Shown: piece by piece, positions 23,757-34,686 of the stretch
Position numbering within the stretch: the first letter of the stretch is position 1
How the letters are laid out: each line of letters begins with the position of its first letter
Assembly (NCBI RefSeq): GCF_932526225.1
Contig: NC_064036.1
Coordinates: 3,845,501 to 3,909,500, forward strand
DNA from: Nematostella vectensis
Taxonomy: Eukaryota; Cnidaria; Anthozoa; Actiniaria; Edwardsiidae
Length of the DNA stretch: 64,000 nt
Direction: 5' to 3'
The notes under the pieces: model-generated
Seen by the model: the letters and a program-made list of their open reading frames with translations, nothing else
The model's database searches: none
Told to the model about the DNA's origin: nothing
Position numbers and translations under genes: made by a program

Positions 23757-24300
23757 TAGCTTGAACCCACAGACCCTTCTCTGCTGGACTCAAACCAGCT
23801 GTCCCCAGCTGGGAAGGCGTGTGACTATGTTTTCCAGCTCCCTAAGTGGAACTGACCTACCACGACAACCACCAACTGGATTGAGTCCTAATCGCCTGGC
23901 GCGTTTTTATTTCCAATTCAATGCTTGGGTCTCATGTAAAATAAAAAAGCACAATGTAGCGGCATCTGTTTTTATCCATTCTTTTTTCAGGTATGTTTTA
24001 TTTGTTGTAAACAAAATATGGTTCAACCTATCACACTCGTCTATTCAGAGAGAGTGTTTAATGTTTATCCCAGAAATTGTAAAATAAAATAAGCATGTTT
24101 ACAACAAGTTTTCTCTTTCTTCTTAACCGCCTATCCTTGAGGCGTTTTTGTTCAGATCTCTTTTCATATCGCCTCCTAATACCCTCTCGCAAATTTCATA
24201 TTAAATTGAAAGGCCATCTGGAAAATTTTAGTCATAATTATTGGTCTGTGGGCGGCATTTCAGCTTAAAATTCTCTCAAAATTGAAATTTCTTTTAGCAT
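23757..24300 (+). terminator. XRN1: XRN1 3' untranslated region and poly(A) signal
   Basis: This non-coding sequence follows the XRN1 stop. The first good hexamer AATAAA is at 24083-24088, in an AT-rich context, giving a 3' UTR of about 340 nt. A second AATAAA lies near 24620, beyond a tandem repeat. I see no coding capacity between 24100 and 24300. Confidence 0.6.
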
Positions 24301-24312
24301 TGTCCAACCTAT

Positions 24313-24471
24313 CAGCATTCTACTGCAATTTTGGTTAAGATCTAAGGCGATCTAACGTGACCTTCTCAGCATTCTACTGCAATTATGGTTAAGATCTAAG
24401 GCGATCTAGCGTGACCTCAGCATTCTACTGCAATTTTGGTTAAGATCTAAGGCGATCTAGCGTGACCTTCT
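24313..24471. repeat. Three-copy tandem repeat, ~52-56 bp unit
   Basis: Each copy begins CAGCATTCTACTGCAATT and continues through GGTTAAGATCTAAGGCGATC to the word GTGACCT. It lies in the intergenic region downstream of XRN1. Confidence 0.88.
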
Positions 24472-24707
24472 CAAGTTCGTTTCTTCTTTAGCTGAATGTT
24501 TTCTCGCCTCCCATGTGTAAATGCTAATTGACAAAATGTTTTATCATACAAGATTTGTGAATGGCTAACTATATCTTATTGGTACTATATTTAACGGGCA
24601 ATTGTGTACAGCTATTTCAATAAACGTTGTCAAAGAGCGTTCTGCCGCACGCGCCCATACCGCGAGGTGGTATGGGTAATATTTGTTGTAACAGGTTTTT
24701 AGTAAAT

Positions 24708-24797
24708 ATGCCGCAGTCTTATAGTGAAGACCTTCGCTGGCGAGTTATCTGGATGGTACAGTTTCGTACATTATCTATCTAAGACACTGCGGCATTT
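24708..24797 (+). mobile_element. Hairpin with a transposase-like N-terminal peptide (remnant)
   Basis: An ATG at 24708 opens a 24-residue frame (MPQSYSEDLRWRVIWMVQF then a stop at 24780). It resembles the start of the helix-turn-helix domain found in IS630/Tc1-like transposase genes of cnidarians. ATGCCGCAGTCTTA at its start is mirrored by TAAGACACTGCGGCAT at 24781-24796, making a short hairpin. Just upstream, CCCATACC/GGTATGGG (about 24655-24677) is another perfect inverted repeat. The assignment is weak because the peptide is so short. Confidence 0.3.
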
Positions 24798-24936
24798 TTT
24801 TTCTATGTGCCGCGTATAATTGTAAAAGGTATCTGCCAAATCAGGGACCTTATCGCGTCGAAGAAAAGTTCAAGTGTTCTCACTAATATTTAAGCGAATA
24901 ACCATGCCTATCCAACCAAGTGTTTAAGACTCAAGC

Positions 24937-25105
24937 CTTTAACCCGCGTGCAAACTGCGCAGCAGTCGCTTGACTGACTATAGGACAAAGGAAATGTGAG
25001 AATGGGAAATGGACTTTCTGACATTTCCTTTGTCTTGTGGTCAGTCGAGCAAGTATTCGCCAGAAATGCTTCCAGGTGCTGGCGCAGTTTGCACGGGGCT
25101 CAAGG
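24937..25105. repeat. Long imperfect inverted repeat (hairpin)
   Basis: The inner arms are 24967-24997 and 25021-25053. The left arm reads CGCTTGACTGACTATAGGAC then AAAGGAAATGT; the right arm is its near complement. They are separated by a ~23-nt loop. The outer arms (GCGTGCAAACTGCGC near 24953 and GCGCAGTTTGCACGG near 25082) continue the pairing after an unpaired stretch of about 25 nt on the right. The region could be a MITE-like relic or a transcribed hairpin. Confidence 0.65.
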
Positions 25106-25236
25106 TCCTCTTAGCAGTTCTTAATTTGTTCAGTTACGGATTATCATTGTGGATTAAATCTGCCATTGGCGGACCCTCCTCTGAACTCCAAAAACGGCTC
25201 AAATGGGAAATAAAACGATACAGAGACTTCTTGTAA
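25009..25236 (+). CDS. Possible small membrane protein (75 residues), unrecognised
   Basis: ATG-started frame with one strongly hydrophobic segment (LKVLLAVLNLFSYGLSLWIK) followed by a basic C-terminal helix (LQKRLKWEIKRYRDFL). It starts in the loop of the hairpin at 24937-25105 and runs through its right arm, so the open frame may be fortuitous. I do not recognise a family. It lies between XRN1 and the GPCR duplication and is not repeated with it. Confidence 0.25.
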   Translation: MDFLTFPLSCGQSSKYSPEMLPGAGAVCTGLKVLLAVLNLFSYGLSLWIKSAIGGPSSELQKRLKWEIKRYRDFL

Positions 25237-25637
25237 GACTTCAGCCTTTATTATACAAATTCCACTACTGATTCTTTTATTTTAAATACGTTTCTATGTC
25301 CATATATATATAAACCTCAGTATCAAAGCGGTTTCATACGAGAAGACCACTGAACTTGGAGCGCCTGTGGTTGTACATATTTCTATCTAAACGAGGCACT
25401 GGCATTAGAGGATTACCCTGGGTACCAGAGCCTCCGAGCTTCGTTGCGACAACGATTTGAGAATTCACTGTTCCGTTGCCACGGAAACATTAATGTAAGC
25501 AAGCTTTGCATTTTTATAGAGTTCGTCCATAGATACATGACACGGCCAAATAGATTGATATTCCGATCCATGTAGCAAATGATACGAGTTGTCATTGACT
25601 GGGTGTTTGGGGATTGGGAAACAGTATCGAATCTCCT

Positions 25638-25875
25638 TAAGACTGGAAATGTTCTTAACGAGGTTCTTAAATTTTAGTGTATAAAAATATAGTACCCAAT
25701 TAATTATTAGGGAGAGAATTACACAAATGATAGCAATAAAAAGGGTTATTACTAATTTGATTCTGCATTTTAAACTAACAAAGCAATATTTTGCTGCTAT
25801 CTTAGCCTCGGCATGTTCTTAAAATTTCGTGAAATCTCTGGCTGGACGTTCTTATTAAAAAGGTTATTATAAAAA
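25638..25875. mobile_element. MITE-like repeat fragment, relatives at 48015-48375 and 56055-56397
   Basis: The sequence from TGTTCTTAACGAGGTTCTTA to the AAAAAAAGAGT word matches the reverse complement of the fuller copy at 56055-56397. The 2.4-kb tandem duplication breakpoint (GGAGAGAATTAC, 25711) falls inside this element, so GPCR copies 2 and 4 have only its right part. Confidence 0.7.
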
Positions 25876-28144
25876 AAGAGTATATCATCCATGTACTTGA
25901 TAGTGTTATTCAGACACAGTCCCTCTATCCAATTTAACACGGACAAAGAAACCTCGCTCTTATCATGCAAACACGGAACATCTTCCTACAAGCAATGCGA
26001 ATGTTCTTATTCCTAACGGTGTAAACCAGAGGGTTTACTAAACACCCTAAAAACGGTCCAAGAAACCCAATATTCACTCTTTTCACGGTATTGTCAGTGT
26101 CTTTTTGCAGACTTCCCAAGAAGGCTATCAATAGATAAGGATACCACACCGCTACTTGGACAAAACAGATAATGCCCGCAGTCTTAGTGCCTCGCAGGTC
26201 TGTCAAACGCGCCTGGCGGTTTTGAGTGACGCTCGCATTGCTCATGGAAGCCCTAGCCGTCCCTGTTTCGCCCTTTACATAATACGCCATGAATGTTCTT
26301 CGCTTGTGTTTCAGTGCCGTTTTCAGGATATAAGTGTACGCCGCTATCATGATACACGTATTGAGTGTAACTAGTAACAAGTTGTACAAGTTATGGTAGG
26401 TGGAGAAGCGGCTATGAAGGACGCATCTGCTGTCTGAGAAGTTGAAGTGCCACGAATCTGTTGGCAGGGTTAGTGTTGCCGTGAGGCCGTGGAGAACACT
26501 GACCACCCAAGCAATACTCAAAGCGACCAGGGTCCGTTTAGTTGTAAGCAGTGTCTGATAGGTGAGCGGTTTTAGCACGCTCACAAGCCTATTAATTGTC
26601 AACATGGTAATATTTAGTATAGATGAAATACTATTCATATAGAGAAAGAATACGAAACAGTTGCAAGAGAATTCAGACTTGAGAGTCCCTGTTTGGTTCA
26701 TATACGCAAAGACGAGGCCTTCTACTCCAAATGTCAGATCTGTGAGGGATATATTAGCCAAGTGGAGCATCTCGGGCGAGTACAGATCCTTGCTGAATAC
26801 AAATACCACCAGCATGAAAGAGTTCACTAGAGTTCCGGTTGAGGTGAATACATACCCGAAAATTAGGACGGCTAACTGGAGATAGACTGACTGGTGCGGG
26901 TTAGCATTCAAGGTCTGGTTATACCATGTGGTGTTCGCTGAGCTATCCATATCATGCCTAGCCAGAGGCCTTGTATCAGCTTATTTACGAAACAATGTCA
27001 ATAGAAAATAAAGCTATCTTTTTGTTGTAGACTTTTTTCAAGTCCATGATAAGATCATTTTTACAATCAAAACCACCCTTGACTTGAGCCAGATATTGCT
27101 CGACCAAAAAACTTTGTCAAAGCAGATTTCAATTAGTTATTGAGATGAGTCTTAAAAATCGCTGATCTTATCAGCTAAACACTGTTGATTCCTTTGCATC
27201 CTGAGCTCAAACTACGATAAAACTCCCAAGAAAGCAAATAAATCTTTAGACAGCAAACCTGTGTTGATTGTTCGCTAGAATACTTTTTGTCGGCACTTCG
27301 TTCAACTATTTCATCTGACTCGGGAGGTTCTTCGTCTGTCTTGTTTACGCCACGAATCGGTGTTTTATATTGTCCAGGTTTATTTGCGATTACCTTAAGG
27401 TGTGTTCGCCTATATTTATTCGTGTTTATCACTGTCAATGGCACACCTGCTTAAACTTGGACTTATTTGGTCATTAACACGGCAATTGAGCCCACACGAA
27501 CGGGCGGTGAGCTGACTAATTTACAGGGCCGCTTGAATTGATCGCTTTTTAGCTTATCAAATAAAAGCATTTTTTTTTTAGAAAAGAACACATGTACCAC
27601 AACCTTTAATACACTCGCCTAAAAACGATTTGCATTTTCGTAATATGCCTACTCACAGCATGAAAATAAACGATGCTCGCATTTTCTTAAAATCGCTATA
27701 AAAGGGTAAGGACCGCCCCAATTGACACCTTTTGAATTCAAATCGGAAATAAGATGGCCGGTGATAATGAGAAACTCTAAGCAGAAAAATAAATTTCTTC
27801 GATTACCTCATATATCGTAAAATTCAAAGGCAAAAAAATGTTTAGACACTTAAATTAGAATTATACCTTACAAATCTAGAAGCATACGAGCAGCTGAATC
27901 TCGCGAAAATTTGACCAACATTTGCGTTTAATTCGAATTACGCGCCGATTTCCACGGGCCATTCATGAATCGTCCTTGTCTCCGCCATGTTTACGAGCCC
28001 ACAATATCTTAACGGCCGCTACACAGAACATGCGTGCAAATGTCCCTAGGGATTCGGGTTAAGCTATTAGACTAACACAAAAGCATTTCTGGACGTCAAC
28101 ATTGATTTCTGAAACACATCGCATTACCTCTAAGCCTCTAAACG
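25711..28144. repeat. 2,434-bp tandem duplication unit carrying GPCR copy 1
   Basis: The unit runs from GGAGAGAATTACAC to CCTCTAAACG. The next copy starts immediately at 28145, and its ORF start lies exactly 2,434 bp further on. The unduplicated flank is visible after the second copy, where CCTCTAAACG continues into GCATTACTAA (30633). Confidence 0.92.
25934..26950 (-). CDS. Class A GPCR, copy 1 (intact, 338 residues)
   Basis: Rhodopsin-type receptor at the cell surface; ligand unknown. Seven hydrophobic segments are evident. Landmarks: N-terminal glycosylation sites (NTT at 6, NQT at 11); TM1 with LVNSF where GN is usual; TM2 LANISLTDL; an extracellular Cys in FSCNCF; end of TM3 INRLVSVLKPL, where the DRY motif is replaced by INR; TM6 FVQVAVWYPY in place of CWxP; TM7 NPLVY; and a C-terminal tail with several Cys (CRKMFRVC, FLCPC) that could be palmitoylated. 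A single exon encodes the whole protein. It lies first in a row of four tandem copies, all on the minus strand. It differs from copy 3 at only four residues that I counted. No closer family could be named. Confidence 0.93.
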   Translation of the reverse strand: MDSSANTTWYNQTLNANPHQSVYLQLAVLIFGYVFTSTGTLVNSFMLVVFVFSKDLYSPEMLHLANISLTDLTFGVEGLVFAYMNQTGTLKSEFSCNCFVFFLYMNSISSILNITMLTINRLVSVLKPLTYQTLLTTKRTLVALSIAWVVSVLHGLTATLTLPTDSWHFNFSDSRCVLHSRFSTYHNLYNLLLVTLNTCIMIAAYTYILKTALKHKRRTFMAYYVKGETGTARASMSNASVTQNRQARLTDLRGTKTAGIICFVQVAVWYPYLLIAFLGSLQKDTDNTVKRVNIGFLGPFLGCLVNPLVYTVRNKNIRIACRKMFRVCMIRARFLCPC

Positions 28145-28367
28145 GGAGAGAATTACACAAATGATAGCAATAAAAAGGGTTATTACTAATTTGATTCTGC
28201 ATTTTAAACTAACAAAGCAATATTTTGCTGCTATCTTAGCCTCGGCATGTTCTTAAAATTTCGTGAAATCTCTGGCTGGACGTTCTTATTAAAAAGGTTA
28301 TTATAAAAAAAGAGTATATCATCCATGTACTTGATAGTGTTATTCAGACACAGTCCCTCTATCCAAT

Positions 28368-29384
28368 TTAACACGGACAAAGAAACCTCGCTCTTATCAT
28401 GCAAACACGGAACATCTTCCTACAAGCAATGCGAATGTTCTTATTCCTAACGGTGTAAACCAGAGGGTTTACTAAACACCCTAAAAACGGTCCAAGAAAC
28501 CCAATATTCACTCTTTTCACGGTATTGTCAGTGTCTTTTTGCAGACTTCCCAAGAAGGCTATCAATAGATAAGGATACCACACCGCTACTTGGACAAAAC
28601 AGATAATGCCCGCAGTCTTAGTGCCTCGCAGGTCTGTCAAACGCGCCTGGCGGTTTTGAGTGACGCTCGCATTGCTCATGGAAGCCCTAGCCGTCCCTGT
28701 TTCGCCCTTGACATAATACGCCATGAATGTTCTTCGCTTGTGTTTCAGTGCCGTTTTCAGTATATAAGTGTACGCCGCTATCATGATACACGTATTGAGT
28801 GTAACTAGTAACAAGTTGTACAAGTTATGGTAGGTGGAGAAGCGGCTATGAAGGATGCATCTGCTGTCTGAGAAGTTGAAGTGCCACGAATCTGTTGGCA
28901 GGGTTAGTGTTGCCGTGAGGCCGTGGAGAACACTGACCACCCAAGCAATACTCAGAGCGACCAGGGTCCGTTAAGTTGTGAGCAGTGTCTGATAGGTGAG
29001 CGGTTTTAGCACGCTCACAAGCCTATTAATTGTCAACATGGTAATATTTAGTATAGATGAAATACTATTCATATAGAGAAAGAATACGAAACAGTTGCAA
29101 GAGAATTCAGACTTGAGAGTCCCTGTTTGGTTCATATACGCAAAGACGAAGCCTTCTACTCCAAACGTCAGATCTGTGAGGGATATATTAGCCAAGTGGA
29201 GCATCTCGGGCGAGTACAGATCCTTGCTGAATACAAATACCACCAGCATGAAAGAGTTCACTAGAGTTCCGGTTGAGGTGAATACATACCCGAAAATTAG
29301 GACGGCTAACTGGAGATAGACTGACTGGTGCGGGTTAGCATTCAAGGTCTGGTTATACCATGTGGTGTTCGCTGAGCTATCCAT
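28368..29384 (-). pseudogene. Class A GPCR, copy 2, with one nonsense codon
   Basis: It is colinear with copy 1 over the full 338 codons. The frame is broken only at codon 138, where AAA (Lys) has become TAA (28971-28973), just after TM3/intracellular loop 2 (YQTLLTT*). Downstream codons (28368-28970) remain open to the normal stop. The product would contain only TM1-TM3. Copy 4 has the same mutation. Confidence 0.92.
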
Positions 29385-29630
29385 ATCATGCCTAGCCAGA
29401 GGCCTTGTATCAGCTTATTTACGAAACAATGTCAATAGAAAATAAAGCTATCTTTTTGTTGTAGACTTTTTTCAAGTCCATGATAAGATCATTTTTACAA
29501 TCAAAACCACCCTTGACTTGAGCCAGATATTGCTCGACCAAAAAACTTTGTCAAAGCAGATTTCAATTAGTTATTGAGATGAGTCTTAAAGATCGCCGAT
29601 CTTATCAGCTAAACACTGATGATTCCCAAA

Positions 29631-29631
<1 letters not shown>

Positions 29632-29674
<43 letters not shown>
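29632..29674. repeat. (TA)n microsatellite upstream of GPCR copy 2
   Basis: This is a pure TA run 5' of the receptor gene. Equivalent shorter runs lie at 33491-33510 (copy 3) and 35950-35978 (copy 4); copy 1 has none. The length differences are the most variable feature among the copies. Confidence 0.95.
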
Positions 29675-29676
<2 letters not shown>

Positions 29677-30879
29677 CTTTGCATCCTGAGCTCAAGCTGC
29701 GATAAAAATCCCAAGAAAGCAAATAAATCTTTAGACAGCAAACCTGTGTTGATTGTTCGCTAGAATACTTTTTGTCGGCACTTCGTTCAACTATTTCATC
29801 TGACTCGGGAGGTTCTTCGTCTGTCTTGTTTACGCCACGAATCGGTGTTTTATATTGTCCAGGTTTATTTGCGATTACCTTAAGGTGTGTTCGCCTATAT
29901 TTATTCGTGTTTATCACTGTCAATGGCACACCTGCTTAAACTTGGACTTATTTGGTCATTAACACGGCAATTGAGCCCACACGAACGGGCGGTGAGCTGA
30001 CTAATTTACAGGGCCGCTTGAATTGATCGCTTTTTAGCTTATCAAATAAAAGCATTTTTTTTAGAAAAGAACACATGTACCACAACCTTTAATACACTCG
30101 CCTAAAAACGATTTGCATTTTCGTAATATGCCTACTCACAGCATGAAAATAAACGATGCTCGCATTTTCTTAAAATCGCTATAAAAGGGTAAGGACCGCC
30201 CCAATTGACACCTTTTGAATTCAAATCGGAAATAAGATGGCCGGTGGTAATGAGAAACTCTAAGCAGAAAAATAAATTTCTTCGATTACCTCATATATCG
30301 TAAAATTCAAAGGCAAAAAAATGTTTAGACACTTAAATTAGAATTATACCTTACAAATCAAATCTAGAAGCATACGAGCAGCTGAATCTCGCGAAAATTT
30401 GACCAACATTTGCGTTGAATTCGAATTACGCGCCGATTTCCAAGGGCCATTCATGAATCGTTTTTGTCTCCGCCATGTTTACGAGCCCACAATATCTTAA
30501 CGGCCGCTACACAGAACATGCGTGCAAATGTCCCTAGGGATTCGGGTTAAGCTATTAGACTAACACAAAAGCGTTTCTGGACGTCAACATTGATTTCTGA
30601 AACACATCGCATTACCTCTAAGCCTCTAAACGGCATTACTAAAAAGCGGAACCGGCGGAACCAGCATATTTTGAATGCAGGGGCGAAAGGGGTTATGGGG
30701 GTAGGGATTACGATTTATTTTCGAAATTATCTATTGAATTTTGTTTGTTTGTTTGTTTGCTTCCACTCATTCCGTTGTGACTTGCTGAAAAAAAAAACAT
30801 CACTAAGCGCAAATATGCTACGTTATTTCGTTATTTCGTAATTTGTAAAAAAAAATCAGTTGAAAGTTCCGGATAAGTA

Positions 30880-31553
30880 ATAGTCCAGTCAATCTACGGT
30901 TTAAGATCGGTTTTTCAACGTTTTTGTATTATTTAAGTCCCCTAACATACTAAAAGTCTAAAAAAAAATCGGAGCAAGCAAACACCCCGAAAAACGGGAT
31001 CGAATTTCCACATACAAGGCTTGTATGAAAAAGCACAGGAATCCCAATTCATGGAAATCACGAAAAATATACATACATTTATGCCACTATAAGTGATAAG
31101 AAATATATATTTCTACACGATCTGGATAAAAATCAACGTTATCTGATATAGCTTATCTATTTTTGGCAAAATCCACAGGTTTCTACACATCATGTAATTA
31201 TTATCATCAATATGAGTTTGTTTGATTTTAATGGCGTCGATCTCAAGTTTATCGTTATCTTTCTGCAACCCAATGCTTTCAATTATAACTATAAAGTGTG
31301 GTTTTAAATGCAGGACCACAGTGATATCAGACGGAGTCTGAAGGGGCTTATCCTCTAAACAAATTTGTAAAAAAATATAAATTTTGTCACCATCACGATG
31401 CTTGTAGACATTTCTGAAAGTTCTTGCGGAAAGATCTCCCTTTTTGCAAGACTGTACACTGAAAAACACATGCAGGGGTGCCTAAGCCGAAAGCGCATTT
31501 AATGTTGATAGCGCTAAAGTGACCGAGAAGAGATCTTGTAATAAGCAGATAGC
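30880..31553. mobile_element. Left part of the long-TIR element, truncated by the segmental duplication
   Basis: It starts ATAGTCCAGTCAATCTACGG, as at 37179, and is cut at the duplication breakpoint 31553. It carries only the last putative exon (31113-31451 on the minus strand) of the gene-like structure seen complete at 37417-38765. Confidence 0.75.
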
Positions 31554-32228
31554 TAATTCTAATAATTATTTTATTTTTAATACGTTTCTATGTCCATATA
31601 TATATAAACCTCAGTATCAAAGCGGTTTCATACGAGAAGACCACTGAACTTGGAGCGCCTGTGGTTGTACATATTTCTATCTAAATGATGCACTGGCATT
31701 AGAGGATTACCCTGGGTACCAGAGCCTCCGAGCTTCGCGGCGACAACGATTTGAGAATTCACTGTTCCGTTCCCACGGAAACATTAATGTAAGCAAGCTT
31801 TGCATTTTTATAGAGTTCGTCCATAGATACATGACACGGCCAAATAGATTGATTATTCCGATCCATGTAGCAAATGATACGAGTTGTCATTGACTGGGTG
31901 TTTGGGGATTGGGAAACAGTATCGAATCTCCTTAAGGCTGGAAATGTTCTTAACGATGTTCTTAAATTTTAGTGTATAAAAATATAGTACCCAATTAATT
32001 ATTAGGAAGAGAATTACACAAATGATAGCAATAAAAAAGGTTTTTATTAATTTGATTCTGCATTTTAAACTAACAAAGCAATATTTTGCTGCTATCTTAG
32101 CCTCGGCATGTTCTTAAAATTTCGTGAAATCTCAGGTTGAACGTTCTTATTAAAAAGGTTATTATAAAAAAAGAGTATATCATCCATGTACTTGATAGTG
32201 TTATTCAGACACAGTCCCTCTATCCAAT

Positions 32229-33245
32229 TTAACACGGACAAAGAAACCTCGCTCTTATCATGCAAACACGGAACATCTTTCTACAAGCAATGCGAATGTT
32301 CTTATTCCTAACGGTGTAAACCAGAGGGTTTACTAAACACCCTAAAAACGGTCCAAGAAACCCAATATTCACTCTTTTCACGGTATTGTCAGTGTCTTTT
32401 TGCAGACTTCCCAAGAAGGCTATCAATAGATAAGGATACCACACCGCTACTTGGACAAAACAGATAATGCCCGCAGTCTTAGTGCCTCGCAGGTCTGTCA
32501 AACGCGCCTGGCGGTTTTGAGTGACGCTCGCATTGCTCATGGAAGCCCTAGCCGTCCCTGTTTCGCCCTTGACATAGTACGCCATGAATGTTCTTCGCTT
32601 GTGTTTCAGTGTCGTTTTCAGGATATAAGTGTACGCCGCTATCATGATACACGTATTGAGTGTAACTAGTAACAAGTTGTACAAGTAATGGTAGGTGGAG
32701 AAGCGGCTATGAAGGATGCATCTGCTGTCTGAGAAGTTGAAGTGCCACGAATCTGTTGGCAGGGTTAGTGTTGCCGTGAGGCCGTGGAGAACACTGACCA
32801 CCCAAGCAATACTCAGAGCGACCAGGGTCCGTTTAGTTGTGAGCAGTGTCTGATAGGTGAGCGGTTTTAGCACGCTCACAAGCCTATTAATTGTCAACAT
32901 GGTAATATTTAGTATAGATGAAATACTATTCATATAGAGAAAGAATACGAAGCAGTTGCAAGAGAATTCAGACTTGAGAGTCCCTGTTTGGTTCATATAC
33001 GCAAAGACGAGGCCTTCTACTCCAAATGTCAGATCTGTGAGGGATATATTAGCCAAGTGGAGCATCTCGGGCGAGTACAGATCCTTGCTGAATACAAATA
33101 CCACCAGCATGAAAGAGTTCACTAGTGTTCCGGTTGAGGTGAATACATACCCGAAAATTAGGACGGCTAACTGGAGATAGAATGACTGGTGCGGGTTAGC
33201 ATTCAAGGTCTGGTTATACCATGTGGTGTTCGCTGAGCTATCCAT
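32229..33245 (-). CDS. Class A GPCR, copy 3 (intact, 338 residues)
   Basis: Same protein as copy 1 apart from four substitutions: Val to Phe near residue 22 (QSFYL), Val to Ile (SRCIL), Asn to Tyr (YHYLYN) and Ala to Thr (LKTTLKH). All family landmarks (INRL at the end of TM3, WYPY in TM6, NPLVY in TM7, Cys-rich tail) are kept, so it should be as functional as copy 1. Its 5' flank carries the short (TA)n tract and matches copies 2 and 4 better than copy 1. Confidence 0.93.
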   Translation of the reverse strand: MDSSANTTWYNQTLNANPHQSFYLQLAVLIFGYVFTSTGTLVNSFMLVVFVFSKDLYSPEMLHLANISLTDLTFGVEGLVFAYMNQTGTLKSEFSCNCFVFFLYMNSISSILNITMLTINRLVSVLKPLTYQTLLTTKRTLVALSIAWVVSVLHGLTATLTLPTDSWHFNFSDSRCILHSRFSTYHYLYNLLLVTLNTCIMIAAYTYILKTTLKHKRRTFMAYYVKGETGTARASMSNASVTQNRQARLTDLRGTKTAGIICFVQVAVWYPYLLIAFLGSLQKDTDNTVKRVNIGFLGPFLGCLVNPLVYTVRNKNIRIACRKMFRVCMIRARFLCPC

Positions 33246-34686
33246 ATCATGCCTAGCCAGAGGCCTTGTATCAGCTTATTTACGAAGCAATGTCAATAGA
33301 AAATAAAGCTATCTTTTTGTTTTAGACTTTTTTCAAGTCCATGATAAGATCAGTTATACAATCAAAACCACCCTTGACTTGAGCCAGATATTGCTCGACC
33401 AAAACACTTTGTCAAAGCAGATTTCAATTAGTTATTGAGATGAGTCTTAAAGATCGCTGATCTTATCAGCTAAACACTGTTGATTCCCAAAGTATATATA
33501 TATATATATAACTTTGCATCCTGAGCTCAAGCTGCGATAAAAATCCCAAGAAAGCAAATAAATCTTTAGACAGCAAACCTGTGTTGATTGTTCGCTAGAA
33601 TACTTTTTGTCGGCACTTCGTTCAACTATTTCATCTGACTCGGGAGGTTCTTCGTCTGTCTTGTTTACGCCACGAATCGGTGTTTTATATTGTCCAGGTT
33701 TATTTGCGATTACCTTAAGGTGTGTTCGCCTATATTTATTCGTGTTTATCACTGTCAATGGCACACCTGCTTAAACTTGGACTTATTTGGTCATTAACAC
33801 GGCAATTGAGCCCACACGAACGGGCGGTGAGCTGACTAATTTACAGGGCCGCTTGAATTGATCGCTTTTTAGCTTATCAAATAAAAGCATTTTTTTTTAG
33901 AAAAGAACACATGTACCACAACCTTTAATACACTCGCCTAAAAACGATTTGCATTTTCGTAATATGCCTACTCACAGCATGAAAATAAACGATGCTCGCA
34001 TTTTCTTAAAATCGCTATAAAAGGGTAAGGACCGCCCCAATTGACACCTTTTGAATTCAAATCGGAAATAAGATGGCCGGTGATAATGAGAAACTCTAAG
34101 CAGAAAAATAAATTTCTTCGATTACCTCATATATCGTAAAATTCAAAGGCAAAAAAATGTTTAGACACTTAAATTAGAATTATACCTTACAAATCTAGAA
34201 GCATACGAGCAGCTGAATCTCGCGAAAATTTGACCAACATTTGCGTTTAATTCGAATTACGCGCCGATTTCCACGGGCCATTCATGAATCGTCCTTGTCT
34301 CCGCCATGTTTACGAGCCCACAATATCTTAACGGCCGCTACACAGAACATGCGTGCAAATGTCCCTAGGGATTCGGGTTAAGCTATTAGACTAACACAAA
34401 AGCATTTCTGGACGTCAACATTGATTTCTGAAACACATCGCATTACCTCTAAGCCTCTAAACGGGAGAGAATTACACAAATGATAGCAATAAAAAGGGTT
34501 ATTACTAATTTGATTCTGCATTTTAAACTAACAAAGCAATATTTTGCTGCTATCTTAGCCTCGGCATGTTCTTAAAATTTCGTGAAATCTCTGGCTGGAC
34601 GTTCTTATTAAAAAGGTTATTATAAAAAAAGAGTATATCATCCATGTACTTGATAGTGTTATTCAGACACAGTCCCTCTATCCAAT

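Larger units (their letters stand above)
28145..30632. repeat. Tandem duplication unit carrying GPCR copy 2
   Basis: Second copy of the 2.4-kb unit. It differs from the first by a (TA)n tract of ~40 bp at 29632-29674, which unit 1 lacks entirely, and by scattered substitutions. Confidence 0.92.
25275..31553. repeat. Segmental duplication, unit I (~6.3 kb)
   Basis: The segment repeats at 31568-37857 with only scattered differences. It contains GPCR copies 1 and 2, a 2.4-kb inner tandem duplication, and the left part of a long-TIR element. Homology begins near 25275 (a word ending AAATACG) and ends at 31553 (AGATAGC). GPCR copy 1 and copy 3 starts are 6,295 bp apart. Confidence 0.93.
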
